19,474 nt of DNA. Origin: an uncultured Veillonella sp. (GTDB lineage Bacteria > Bacillota > Negativicutes > Veillonellales > Veillonellaceae). The stretch is taken from positions 1 through 19,474 of the forward strand of contig CAKPXR010000028.1 of assembly GCA_934202215.1 (NCBI GenBank), read 5' to 3'. The translations under genes and the position numbers were made by a program. Below the pieces are notes generated by a model. It was given only the letters and a program-made list of their open reading frames with translations. It was not told the DNA's origin and made no database searches. Positions 1-6,702 of this stretch are shown here, piece after piece (within the stretch, counting starts at the first letter, position 1; each line of letters begins with the position of its first letter).

Positions 1-465
1 ACTGTAGAAGTTGTAGGCTTGAAAGAAAAAGCTGAACAATACGTTGTAACTGGCCTTGAAATGTTCCGTAAAACTTTAGATTCTGCAGTAGCAGGCGACA
101 ACGTTGGTGCATTGCTTCGTGGTGTTGACCGTAAAGACATCGAACGCGGTCAAGTATTGGCTAAACCAGGTTCCATTAACCCACACACGAAATTCAAAGC
201 AGAAGTATACGTTTTGACTAAAGAAGAAGGTGGCCGTCATACTCCATTCTTCTCTAACTACCGTCCACAATTCTACTTCCGTACAACAGATGTAACAGGT
301 GTTGTAAACCTTCCTGAAGGTGTAGAAATGTGTATGCCTGGCGACAACGTAACAATGGAAATCGAATTGATTACTCCAATCGCTATTGAAGAAGGTCTTC
401 GTTTCGCGATTCGCGAAGGTGGCCACACAGTAGGCGCTGGCGTTGTAACAGAAATCGAAGGTTAA
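1..465 (+). CDS. tuf: Elongation factor Tu, C-terminal part (5' end outside window)
   Basis: EF-Tu is the GTPase that delivers aminoacyl-tRNA to the ribosome A site. The reading frame is open from base 1, so the gene starts upstream. The visible 154 residues cover most of domain 2 and all of domain 3 of a protein usually about 395 residues long. Recognisable segments are [48 protein letters not shown], and the end [14 protein letters not shown]. The GTPase domain is not in view. A strong intrinsic terminator follows 17 bases after the stop, so this is the last gene of its transcript. Many related bacteria carry a second tuf after fusA; the str operon begins at the far end of this window, so this may be one of two copies (inference). 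Confidence 0.97.
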   Translation, partial: TVEVVGLKEKAEQYVVTGLEMFRKTLDSAVAGDNVGALLRGVDRKDIERGQVLAKPGSINPHTKFKAEVYVLTKEEGGRHTPFFSNYRPQFYFRTTDVTGVVNLPEGVEMCMPGDNVTMEIELITPIAIEEGLRFAIREGGHTVGAGVVTEIEG

Positions 466-482
466 TTCATAATCTTTATAGT

Positions 483-513
483 AAATAGGACTCCAATTGG
501 GGTCCTATTTTTG
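483..513 (+). terminator. Intrinsic terminator after tuf
   Basis: A 12-bp stem (483-494 with 499-510, one G-U pair) closes an AATT loop and ends in a T-rich tract. It lies just past the tuf stop codon and separates tuf from norZ. Confidence 0.9.
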
Positions 514-535
514 TATTAATTTACATATTGTTTAT

Positions 536-587
536 TGTATTTGTAACCGAAGATACAGAATTATTCTACTAATAGTGCTACTATAAT
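536..587 (+). promoter_or_regulatory. Candidate norZ promoter with upstream inverted repeat
   Basis: A perfect TATAAT lies at 582-587, but nothing close to TTGACA sits 16-18 bases upstream, so the promoter may need an activator. An inverted repeat TGTAT-N12-ATACA (536-557) lies upstream and could be an operator. I could not match it to a known NO-responsive site (NsrR, FNR/Dnr). The predicted transcription start is near 594. Confidence 0.45.
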
Positions 588-590
588 CTC

Positions 591-615
591 AAGGAGGGCA
601 AAGGCCCTCTTTTTG
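591..615 (+). terminator. Terminator-like hairpin in the norZ leader
   Basis: The stem GAGGGC (594-599) pairs with GCCCTC (604-609) over the loop AAAG. Flanking A-T and G-U pairs extend it, and a T run follows (610-614). It has the form of an intrinsic terminator but lies between the candidate norZ promoter and the norZ ribosome binding site. It may be a second terminator for tuf read-through, or a 5' stem-loop or attenuator on the norZ transcript. The sequence alone does not decide. Confidence 0.6.
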
Positions 616-642
616 TGTTTTTATAGAAAAGGAGGTAAAGTG

Positions 643-2880
643 ATGGGTGAATACAAAAAGTATTGGATAGCCGTAGTAGCCGTTCTTATCATTGGTTTCT
701 CTATTCTTGGTTATCTAGGTGCTGATGTTTATCATCAAGCACCGCCAGTGCCGACTGCATATGTATCTCAAGATGGACAGGTCTTGTTCACTAAGGACGA
801 TATTTTACATGGTCAATCGGCATGGCAATCTACAGGTGGTCAATCGGTAGGGACCGTTTTAGGTCATGGCGCATATCAAGCGCCTGACTGGACAGCAGAT
901 TGGTTACATAAAGAAGTATCCGTGATGTTGGATATTAAATCTCAAGAGGCCTTTGGCGTTCTTTATGACCAATTAGGAACTGCACAACAAGCAGCTGTTA
1001 AAGAAGTTGTGAAAAAAGAGTATTTAGGCAGTGCAGTCCGTGAAGATGGAACTGTTGTCTTATCTCCAGAACGAATTACGGCAATGAATTTAACTGGTCG
1101 TTATTTTGTTGAGTTGTATGGTGATAATCCTGATTTAACATTGACTCGTGATCATTTTGCGATGAAGGATAACACACTACCTGAGTTACAAGATCGCATT
1201 GATATGGCACGCTTCTTCTTCTGGACTACTTGGATGGCATCTACGCAACGTCCTGGTACAGATGCAACGTATACAAACAACTGGCCACATGAACCTTTGT
1301 TGGATCATAACCCTACACCTGAAAGTATCGCATGGTCTGTTGTGAGTGTTATTATCTTATTATGTGGCATTGGTGTAGTTGTATGGTTATGGGCCTTTGG
1401 TAAAAAGGATGATGAGCATGCATTGGTTCCGCCAACAGAGGATCCAATTAGCAAGATCACGTTAACGCCATCTCAACGTGCATTAGGTAAATATTTGTTT
1501 ACTATCCTAGCATTATTCTTATTTCAATTAGGGATGGGTGGGATTATTGCCCACTATACTGTAGAAGGTCAAGCGTTCTATGGTATTCCATTAGCTCAAT
1601 ATTTCCCTTATTCTATTGCGCGTACATGGCATATTCAAGCGTCCTTATTCTGGATTGCTATGGCATTCTTAAGCGCTGGTTTATTCTTGGCACCAATTAT
1701 TAATGGTGGTAAGGACCCTAAATATCAAAAGTTAGGTGTAGATATTTTATTCTGGGCGCTTGTAGTTCTCGTTGTTGGTTCTTTTGCTGGCACATATTTA
1801 GGTGTAGCGCATCAAATTCCAGCAGCATGGAACTTCCTTCTCGGACACCAAGGGTACGAATATATAGAACTGGGCCGTATTTGGCAATGGATTGAATACA
1901 TTGGTATTTTATTCTGGCTTGTACTCATGATACGCAGCATTATTGGCGCCTTTAAACAAAAGGGGGACAAAAACCTTATTGCTGCCTTTATCTTCTCCGT
2001 TATCATGGTAGGTATCTTCTATGGTCCTGGTTTATTCTACGGTGAACATAGCCACTTGGCAATTATGGAGTACTGGCGTTGGTGGGTAATTCATCTTTGG
2101 GTAGAAGGCTTCTTCGAAGTATTCTCTACTACATTGATGGCATTTATCTTTGTTACACTAGGGCTTGTATCATATCGTGCTGGTACAGTTGCAGCAATTT
2201 CCTCTGGTGCTATTTATCTCATTGGTGGTATTCCTGGTACATTCCATCATCTATACTTTACAGGTGTTACATCTACTATTGTGGCTACAGGCGCATCTTT
2301 CTCCGCATTAGAAGTAGTTCCGCTTGTACTATTAGGTTATGAAGCCTTTGAAAACTATACACGTCTTCACAGCGCACCTTGGATGCATCGTCTAAAATGG
2401 CCTGTATATTGTTTTATAGCAGTATCTTTCTGGAATCTAGTAGGAGCAGGGGTATTTGGCTTCTTGATCAATATGCCTGTATCCTTATTCTATATCCAAG
2501 GCCTTAATACGACTGCAGTACATGCGCATACCGCATTGTTCGGCGTATATGGTTTCTTAAGCTTAGGCTTTGTATTTCTTATTGCACGTTATATTCGACC
2601 TGAAGTGGAATTCAACGATAAATTGATGAGATTTGGGTTCTGGGCTCTCAATATAGGTCTTGCATTAATGGTACTTATAAGCTTGTTGCCAATCGGTCTT
2701 ATTCAAGCATGGGCAAGTATTACACAAGGCTTGTGGTTTGCACGTAGTGAAGAATTCATGCAACAACCATTGTTACAAAACTTACGTTGGGCTCGTTTAA
2801 TTGGCGATACCATCCTAATCGTTGGTGCAGTAGCGTTTTTCTGGCAAATTGTGAAAATTTTGTTTGCAAAGAAGTCTTAA
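643..2880 (+). CDS. norZ: Quinol-dependent nitric oxide reductase (qNOR)
   Basis: This membrane enzyme of the heme-copper oxidase superfamily reduces two NO to N2O with electrons taken directly from quinol. In an anaerobe that reduces nitrate or nitrite it mainly detoxifies NO. The 745-residue protein has an N-terminal membrane anchor (about residues 9-30), a periplasmic cytochrome c-like domain without a CxxCH heme site, and then the multi-helix NorB-like core, as in qNORs of about 760 residues. Expected ligands are present: H330 in RTWHIQ (heme b), H484 and E488 in HLWVEG, H535-H536 in PGTFHHLYF (FeB), and H627/H629 in VHAHTALFG (hemes b3 and b). ATG 643 is chosen because GGAGG at 631-635 sits 7 bases before it; an upstream in-frame TTG at 613 overlaps the leader hairpin. 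The gene stands alone between tuf and rpmG, with terminators on both sides. Confidence 0.95.
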   Translation: MGEYKKYWIAVVAVLIIGFSILGYLGADVYHQAPPVPTAYVSQDGQVLFTKDDILHGQSAWQSTGGQSVGTVLGHGAYQAPDWTADWLHKEVSVMLDIKSQEAFGVLYDQLGTAQQAAVKEVVKKEYLGSAVREDGTVVLSPERITAMNLTGRYFVELYGDNPDLTLTRDHFAMKDNTLPELQDRIDMARFFFWTTWMASTQRPGTDATYTNNWPHEPLLDHNPTPESIAWSVVSVIILLCGIGVVVWLWAFGKKDDEHALVPPTEDPISKITLTPSQRALGKYLFTILALFLFQLGMGGIIAHYTVEGQAFYGIPLAQYFPYSIARTWHIQASLFWIAMAFLSAGLFLAPIINGGKDPKYQKLGVDILFWALVVLVVGSFAGTYLGVAHQIPAAWNFLLGHQGYEYIELGRIWQWIEYIGILFWLVLMIRSIIGAFKQKGDKNLIAAFIFSVIMVGIFYGPGLFYGEHSHLAIMEYWRWWVIHLWVEGFFEVFSTTLMAFIFVTLGLVSYRAGTVAAISSGAIYLIGGIPGTFHHLYFTGVTSTIVATGASFSALEVVPLVLLGYEAFENYTRLHSAPWMHRLKWPVYCFIAVSFWNLVGAGVFGFLINMPVSLFYIQGLNTTAVHAHTALFGVYGFLSLGFVFLIARYIRPEVEFNDKLMRFGFWALNIGLALMVLISLLPIGLIQAWASITQGLWFARSEEFMQQPLLQNLRWARLIGDTILIVGAVAFFWQIVKILFAKKS

Positions 2881-3002
2881 ACTCAAAATAAGCTATATGA
2901 CATGTATTAAAGAGTATTAATGGTTTCTATATATGTTTATATATTTGTATGAGCCAATAACATAAAATATATGAAAAATATGTGACATTTTAGTGCCGTT
3001 TT
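2881..3002. other. AT-rich spacer after norZ
   Basis: The gap from 2881 to 3194 is 314 bases long. Its first part (2881-3002) is AT-rich and shows no coding or structured signal. The rest holds two hairpin terminators (3003-3039 and 3054-3079), the rpmG promoter (3095-3123) and the rpmG leader. Confidence 0.6.
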
Positions 3003-3039
3003 AATGGCGTTCCTTTCTAGACAAGGAACGCCATTTTTT
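3003..3039 (+). terminator. Intrinsic terminator downstream of norZ
   Basis: A perfect 13-bp stem pairs AATGGCGTTCCTT (3003-3015) with AAGGAACGCCATT (3023-3035) over a 7-base loop and ends in a run of T. It lies 123 bases after the norZ stop. Confidence 0.92.
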
Positions 3040-3053
3040 GTTATACTATCCCT

Positions 3054-3079
3054 GTCAGGTACATGTACCTGGCTTTTTT
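3054..3079 (+). terminator. Second intrinsic terminator (tandem)
   Basis: The perfect 16-base palindrome CAGGTACATGTACCTG (3056-3071), extended by one G-U and one G-C pair, is followed at once by six T. It sits 18 bases after the first terminator with no gene between them. A TATACT at 3042-3047 lies in the gap. Confidence 0.8.
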
Positions 3080-3094
3080 GAGTTGCTTAAAATC

Positions 3095-3123
3095 TTGACA
3101 TTGCTAGACACATATGATATTAT
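3095..3123 (+). promoter_or_regulatory. Strong promoter for rpmG-secE-nusG
   Basis: A consensus -35 TTGACA (3095-3100) is separated by 17 bases from TATTAT (3118-3123), with an extended -10 TG at 3115-3116. The predicted start is near 3130, about 65 bases before rpmG. The str operon promoter at 18974-19002 has the same arrangement. Confidence 0.88.
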
Positions 3124-3194
3124 TCATTAGTATGTAGTCGAGCGTTTTCGAGTACAAGAGACTTATTAGTAAATATAAAGCGAGGTGTGTCCGG

Positions 3195-3344
3195 ATGCGT
3201 AATGCCATTACTTTAGCTTGCACAGATTGCAAACAACGTAATTACCAAACGAACAAGAATAAGAAAAACAATCCTGATCGTATTGAAATGATGAAATATT
3301 GCAAATTCTGCGGTAAACATACATTACACCGTGAAACAAAATAA
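3195..3344 (+). CDS. rpmG: 50S ribosomal protein L33 (bL33)
   Basis: bL33 is a small protein of the large ribosomal subunit near the E site. The 49-codon frame reads [17 protein letters not shown] at the start and ends HTLHRETK. Two Cys pairs (ACTDCK and YCKFCG) make it the zinc-binding C+ form; some bacteria also have a cysteine-free C- paralog expressed under zinc limitation. GAGGTG at 3182-3187 lies 7 bases before the ATG. The length is normal for the family. It is the first gene after the promoter and is followed by secE and nusG, a common order in Firmicutes. Confidence 0.96.
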   Translation: MRNAITLACTDCKQRNYQTNKNKKNNPDRIEMMKYCKFCGKHTLHRETK

Positions 3345-3385
3345 TTCTTATCATTCATTACCTGTTGATTTGAGGATGTGAACAA

Positions 3386-3607
3386 ATGGCAAAGTCTAAC
3401 TCAGCAGTACAACAACGTGGCGGATTTGGTAAATTTTTCCGCGGCGTAAAGGCTGAACTGAAAAAAGTAGTCTGGCCAACAAGAAAAGAGCTCATTAATT
3501 ACACAATTGTAGTATTTTTGGTAACTATTTTTATCGCTTTACTCATTTATGTATTTGATGCGATTTTTGCTCAACTTATTAATATGTTGTTGCGGATTGT
3601 TGGATAG
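3386..3607 (+). CDS. secE: Preprotein translocase subunit SecE
   Basis: SecE is the clamp subunit of the SecYEG channel that moves proteins across the cytoplasmic membrane. The 73-residue protein is the short single-helix form. A polar N-terminus is followed by the amphipathic conserved motif ELKKVVWPTRKEL (about residues 25-37) and one membrane helix (about residues 41-62). A GAGG at 3372-3375 precedes the ATG. It lies 41 bases after rpmG and 11 before nusG, so the three genes are probably cotranscribed. The secE-nusG pair is conserved across bacteria. Confidence 0.97.
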   Translation: MAKSNSAVQQRGGFGKFFRGVKAELKKVVWPTRKELINYTIVVFLVTIFIALLIYVFDAIFAQLINMLLRIVG

Positions 3608-3618
3608 GGGGCCATTAC

Positions 3619-4155
3619 ATGGAAGCAGATAAGAAGTGGTATGTAATTCATACCTATTCAGGCTACGAAAATAAAGTTAAAACCACTTTAGAACTTAAGG
3701 TTCAATCTATGGGTTTACAAGATGTTATTAGTCGAATTCTAGTGCCTCTTGAAGATGAAATAGATGAAAAAGATGGGGTTAAAAAAGTAGTAAAACGTAA
3801 AATATTTCCTGGGTACGTATTGGTTGAAATGGAAGTTAACGATCGTTCTTGGTATGTTGTACGTAACACACCAGGTGTAACAGGTTTCGTTGGCTCTGCT
3901 ACTAAACCAGTTCCACTTTCTGATTCCGAAGTAGAACATATACTTAAGTCTCAGGGCTTGGATAAGAAACCAACAATCAACGTCGATGTAGAGGTTGGTG
4001 AAACGGTACGCATTACATCCGGTGCCTTTGAAGATAGACTAGGTGTTATTACCGAAATTAACCCTGAAAAAGGAACATTGAAACTCAATGTAGAAATGTT
4101 CAATCGAGATACAGAGGTAGAGGTAGAGTTTTCTCAAGTTGAAAAAGCTCTTTAA
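3619..4155 (+). CDS. nusG: Transcription elongation/termination factor NusG
   Basis: NusG binds the RNA polymerase clamp and influences pausing and termination and, in many bacteria, transcription-translation coupling. The 178 residues contain an N-terminal NGN domain (about 1-115; KWYVIHTYSGYENKVK near the start, then FPGYVLVEM and VRNTPGVTGFVG) and a C-terminal KOW domain (about 125-178; VGETVRITSGAFEDRLG). The length is typical. A G-rich ribosome binding site at 3607-3611 overlaps the end of secE. A 7-bp inverted repeat (4147-4153 with 4174-4180) spans the stop codon but lacks a proper T run, so transcription probably continues into rplK. Confidence 0.97.
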   Translation: MEADKKWYVIHTYSGYENKVKTTLELKVQSMGLQDVISRILVPLEDEIDEKDGVKKVVKRKIFPGYVLVEMEVNDRSWYVVRNTPGVTGFVGSATKPVPLSDSEVEHILKSQGLDKKPTINVDVEVGETVRITSGAFEDRLGVITEINPEKGTLKLNVEMFNRDTEVEVEFSQVEKAL

Positions 4156-4197
4156 TATATAAATATAACTCTAAAAGAGCAATCGATTTTGGTTGCA

Positions 4198-4226
4198 GTG
4201 GGAGGATGTTTATCCGTTACCACCAC
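4198..4226 (+). promoter_or_regulatory. Structured element before rplK (candidate L1-binding site, copy 1)
   Basis: The segment reads GTGG-GA, then a GGAT/ATCC hairpin (4204-4215, loop GTTT), then GTTA-CCAC. The outer GTGG pairs with CCAC, giving two short helices around an asymmetric internal loop. The same pattern recurs before rplA at 4714-4739. L1 is known to autoregulate L11-L1 operons through a leader hairpin that mimics its 23S rRNA site. Assignment to L1 is inference from form and position. Confidence 0.55.
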
Positions 4227-4254
4227 AGTAGAATCATAGGAGGTTTAATTACCC

Positions 4255-4680
4255 ATGGCTAAGAAATTAGTTAAACAAGTAAAACTACAAATTGAAGCCG
4301 CTAAAGCTACTCCAGCACCACCAGTTGGTCCTGCACTAGGTCAAGCAGGTGTTAATATCGTTGCTTTCACAAAAGAATTCAACGAACGTACTGCTAAACA
4401 AGCTGGCTTAATTATCCCAGTAGTTATTAACGTATATGAAGATCGTAGCTTCGACTTCATCACTAAGACTCCACCAGCTGCAGTATTGTTGAAAAAAGCT
4501 GCAGGTATTCCAAAAGGTTCTGGTGTACCTAACCGTGATAAAGTAGCAAAAGTAGGTCGCGATAAAGTTCGTGAAATTGCTGAATTAAAAATGCCTGACT
4601 TAAATGCTAATACTGTAGAACAAGGTATGCGCATGGTAGAAGGTACTGCTCGCAGCATGGGCATTGAAATCGTTGACTAA
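4255..4680 (+). CDS. rplK: 50S ribosomal protein L11 (uL11)
   Basis: uL11 forms the base of the L7/L12 stalk at the GTPase-associated centre, where it contacts 23S rRNA and translation factors. The 141 residues match the usual length. The proline-rich N-terminal segment [16 protein letters not shown] is diagnostic, as are [14 protein letters not shown] and the C-terminal rRNA-binding part ending [15 protein letters not shown] at 4238-4243 precedes the ATG by about 10 bases. rplK is followed by rplA in the universal L11-L1 order, with a structured element in front of each gene. Confidence 0.97.
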   Translation: MAKKLVKQVKLQIEAAKATPAPPVGPALGQAGVNIVAFTKEFNERTAKQAGLIIPVVINVYEDRSFDFITKTPPAAVLLKKAAGIPKGSGVPNRDKVAKVGRDKVREIAELKMPDLNANTVEQGMRMVEGTARSMGIEIVD

Positions 4681-4713
4681 TAAGCGTACGACTTGCGCAT
4701 AAGGCGCAAATCG

Positions 4714-4739
4714 GTGGGAGGGAATTCCCGTTTGACCAC
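4714..4739 (+). promoter_or_regulatory. Structured element before rplA (candidate L1-binding site, copy 2)
   Basis: The segment reads GTGG-GA, then a GGG/CCC hairpin with loop AATT (4720-4729), then GTTTGA-CCAC. It closely repeats the pattern at 4198-4226. It ends a few bases before the rplA ribosome binding site (4742-4748), so protein binding here could block initiation. A separate hairpin TTGCGC/GCGCAA (4693-4709) lies just upstream. Confidence 0.55.
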
Positions 4740-4756
4740 ATAAGGAGGATATTATA

Positions 4757-5467
4757 ATGGCAAAAGTAGGTAAGAAATACGCTGAGGCAGTAAAACTTAT
4801 TGAAGCTGGTAAGTTCTACGAACCAGCAGAAGCAATTGAGTTGGTTAAGAAAACTGCAACTGCAAATTTCGATGAAACAGTTGAAATCGCTTTCAACTTG
4901 AATGTCGACCCTAAATACGCTGATCAACAAGTTCGTGGTGCAGTAGTATTGCCTCATGGTACTGGCAAAACTAAACGCGTTCTTGTATTCGCAAAAGGCG
5001 ACAACATTAAAGCAGCTGAAGAAGCTGGTGCAGATTTCGTAGGCTCTGAAGAGTTAGTAGCTAAAATCCAAGGTGGTTGGAGCGACTTCGACGTAGTAGT
5101 TGCTACACCAGACATGATGGGTCAAGTTGGCCGTCTTGGTAAAATCTTGGGTCCTAAAGGCTTGATGCCAAACCCTAAAGTTGGTACAGTAACTCCAGAC
5201 GTTGCTCGTGCAGTAAACGAAATCAAAGCTGGTAAAATCGAATACCGTACTGATAAAGCAGGTATTATCTCTTGCTCCATCGGTAAAGCGTCCTTCGATG
5301 AAGAAAAATTACTTGACAACTACCGTACAATCGTTGATACTATTATCAAGGCTAAACCTGTAGCAGCTAAAGGTCAATACATTAAATCTGTAACATTGTC
5401 CGCTACAATGGGCCCTGGTGTACCTTTGAACGTGTTCAAATTGAGCACTGTTGCAAAAGAGCAATAA
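4757..5467 (+). CDS. rplA: 50S ribosomal protein L1 (uL1)
   Basis: uL1 builds the mobile L1 stalk that guides tRNA leaving the E site, and in many bacteria it represses its own operon. The 236-residue length is normal. Characteristic segments include [37 protein letters not shown] and the C-terminal [19 protein letters not shown] at 4742-4748 lies 8 bases before the ATG. It follows rplK by 76 bases and precedes the L10 leader. Confidence 0.97.
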   Translation: MAKVGKKYAEAVKLIEAGKFYEPAEAIELVKKTATANFDETVEIAFNLNVDPKYADQQVRGAVVLPHGTGKTKRVLVFAKGDNIKAAEEAGADFVGSEELVAKIQGGWSDFDVVVATPDMMGQVGRLGKILGPKGLMPNPKVGTVTPDVARAVNEIKAGKIEYRTDKAGIISCSIGKASFDEEKLLDNYRTIVDTIIKAKPVAAKGQYIKSVTLSATMGPGVPLNVFKLSTVAKEQ

Positions 5468-5474
5468 TTACATA

Positions 5475-5591
5475 TGTCTCTTAGCTGTAGACGGCTGGTA
5501 TGTATAATGGATGGAAATCCGCCCGCTGAGGCTGACACTAGAACAATCTAGGACTAGTTCGACCTCATCGCGTGCGATGGGGTCGTTTTTT
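5475..5591 (+). promoter_or_regulatory. L10 leader with attenuator before rplJ-rplL
   Basis: The untranslated stretch between rplA and rplJ has the position and form of the ribosomal protein L10 leader of Firmicutes. A folded region (about 5483-5535) carries GGAAATCCGCCCGCTGAGG. Next comes an alternative helix: TGAGG (5527-5531), TGA (5533-5535) and ACTAG (5537-5541) pair with CTAGT (5554-5558), TCG and CCTCA (5563-5567). This cannot coexist with the terminator stem 5560-5570/5575-5585. In Bacillus subtilis, L10(L12)4 binding to this leader controls rplJL by transcription attenuation. The exact L10 contact site is inferred. Confidence 0.8.
5560..5591 (+). terminator. Attenuator terminator in the L10 leader
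   Basis: An 11-bp stem (5560-5570 with 5575-5585, one G-U pair) has a CGTG loop and is followed by six T. It lies 50 bases before rplJ, with no gene between rplA and it. It can end rplKA transcripts or act as the regulated terminator of the L10 leader. Confidence 0.88.
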
Positions 5592-5641
5592 ACGCTAAGA
5601 TAGTACATAGAGCACCAAAAAATCTACAAGGAGGTAATCTA

Positions 5642-6148
5642 ATGGCTGTCACTGAACAAAAGAAAGCAATCGTTGCTCAAATGAAAGAAACTCTTTCTGA
5701 AGCAAAAGGCGCTGTATTGATTGGTTACACTGGTTTGACTGTTGCGCAAGCAACTGATCTTCGCCGCAAAATGTTGGCTGAAGGTGTTGAATATAAAGTA
5801 ATCAAAAATACTTTGACTCGTATTGCTGCAAATGAATTGAATCTTGAAGGTTTCGCTGAGCATTTAGAAGGTCCAACTGCATTGGCTACTTCTAAAGAAG
5901 ATGCTGTTGCACCTGCTCGTGTAATCGAACAATTCATCAAAGCTACTGAGAAAGAAGTTGTAACAGTTAAAGCTGGTATCGTTGAAGGCGAAGTTATGGA
6001 CGCTGCTGGTGTTAAAGCAATTGCAAGTCTTCCAAACCGCGAAGGCATGCTTTCCATGTTGCTTTCCGTATTGCAAGCGCCTGTTCGCAACGTTGCATAC
6101 GCTGTCAAAGCTGTTGCAGACGCTCAACCTGCAGAAGCTGCAGAATAA
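5642..6148 (+). CDS. rplJ: 50S ribosomal protein L10 (uL10)
   Basis: uL10 anchors the L7/L12 dimers to the ribosome and forms the stalk base with L11. The 168 residues include the rRNA-binding N-terminal domain (GAVLIGYTGLTVAQATDLRR, then YKVIKNTLTRIA) and a C-terminal helix that carries the L7/L12 dimers. AAGGAGGT at 5629-5636 is an excellent ribosome binding site. The L10 leader upstream indicates autoregulation by the L10-L12 complex. rplL follows 70 bases later. Confidence 0.97.
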   Translation: MAVTEQKKAIVAQMKETLSEAKGAVLIGYTGLTVAQATDLRRKMLAEGVEYKVIKNTLTRIAANELNLEGFAEHLEGPTALATSKEDAVAPARVIEQFIKATEKEVVTVKAGIVEGEVMDAAGVKAIASLPNREGMLSMLLSVLQAPVRNVAYAVKAVADAQPAEAAE

Positions 6149-6218
6149 TAATTTCTGCGCATTATCAATTGGTCGCTTAAGAGTGATACAATAAACTATT
6201 TTATGGAGGAAAACTAAA

Positions 6219-6587
6219 ATGGCATTGAACATTGAAAACATCGTTGCTGAATTGAAAGAAGCAACTATTCTTGAACTTAATGATCTTGTAAAAGCAATTG
6301 AAGAAGAATTTGGCGTAACTGCAGCAGCTCCTGTAGCTGTAGCAGCTGCTGGTGGTGCTGAAGGCGGCGCTGCTAAAGATTCCTTCGACGTAATCTTGAA
6401 AGATGCTGGCGCATCCAAAATCAACGTAATCAAAGTTGTTCGTGAAGCAACTGGTCTTGGCTTGAAAGAAGCTAAAGCTATCGTTGACGGCGCTCCTGCA
6501 CCTGTAAAAGAAGGCGTAGCTACTGATGCAGCTGAAGCTTTGAAAGCTCAATTGGAAGAAGCTGGCGCAACTGTAGAATTGAAATAA
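6219..6587 (+). CDS. rplL: 50S ribosomal protein L7/L12 (bL12)
   Basis: bL12 is the multicopy stalk protein that recruits and stimulates translation GTPases. The 122 residues have the standard plan: an N-terminal dimerisation domain (about 1-33), an Ala/Gly-rich hinge (about 36-52), and a C-terminal factor-binding domain with [27 protein letters not shown] at 6203-6209 is the ribosome binding site. A strong terminator follows, so rplJ-rplL end their own transcript and do not read into rpoB as they do in many bacteria. Confidence 0.98.
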   Translation: MALNIENIVAELKEATILELNDLVKAIEEEFGVTAAAPVAVAAAGGAEGGAAKDSFDVILKDAGASKINVIKVVREATGLGLKEAKAIVDGAPAPVKEGVATDAAEALKAQLEEAGATVELK

Positions 6588-6600
6588 TTCTAGCTATAGT

Positions 6601-6630
6601 AAAAGGCGTACCTTTGGGTACGCCTTTTTT
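6601..6630 (+). terminator. Intrinsic terminator after rplL
   Basis: GGCGTACC (6605-6612) pairs with GGTACGCC (6617-6624), extended by four A-T pairs, over a TTTG loop and followed by a T run. It closes the rplJL operon and can also work in reverse because of the A run on its left. Confidence 0.92.
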
Positions 6631-6673
6631 GCGTTCTGATTACTGTGAAATGACTCTGTATAAAATTGATATT

Positions 6674-6699
6674 AAAAAGCGTGCCCCGAAGGACACGCT
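6674..6699 (-). terminator. Intrinsic terminator of the minus-strand glycosyltransferase
   Basis: On the minus strand, AGCGTGTCC pairs with GGGCACGCT (one G-U pair) around a TTCG tetraloop and is followed by a T run. It begins 3 bases after the stop codon of the gene at 6703-8349. Confidence 0.92.
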
Positions 6700-6702
6700 C
6701 TA

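Noticed and set aside
415..435. GGH in place of the usual GGR near the EF-Tu C-terminus as an elfamycin-resistance change
   Set aside because: It may be normal variation in this lineage, and I cannot link this position to resistance from the sequence alone.
613..642. In-frame upstream start (TTG) for norZ
   Set aside because: It overlaps the leader hairpin and the ribosome binding site used by ATG 643, and adds a polar stretch not expected before the membrane anchor.
4147..4180. Inverted repeat across the nusG stop as a terminator
   Set aside because: Only 7 bp with a loop of about 20 bases and only a weak T stretch some distance away.
4693..4709. TTGCGC/GCGCAA hairpin after rplK as a terminator
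   Set aside because: No T run follows; it is more likely part of the rplA leader.
5503..5508. TATAAT inside the L10 leader as a promoter for rplJ
   Set aside because: No acceptable -35 at 16-18 bases, and the bases belong to the folded leader; a weak promoter cannot be excluded.
5864..6433. Long open frames on the opposite strand of rplJ, rplL, rpoB and rpoC
   Set aside because: They have no ribosome binding sites or family features and arise from codon bias of the highly expressed genes on the plus strand.
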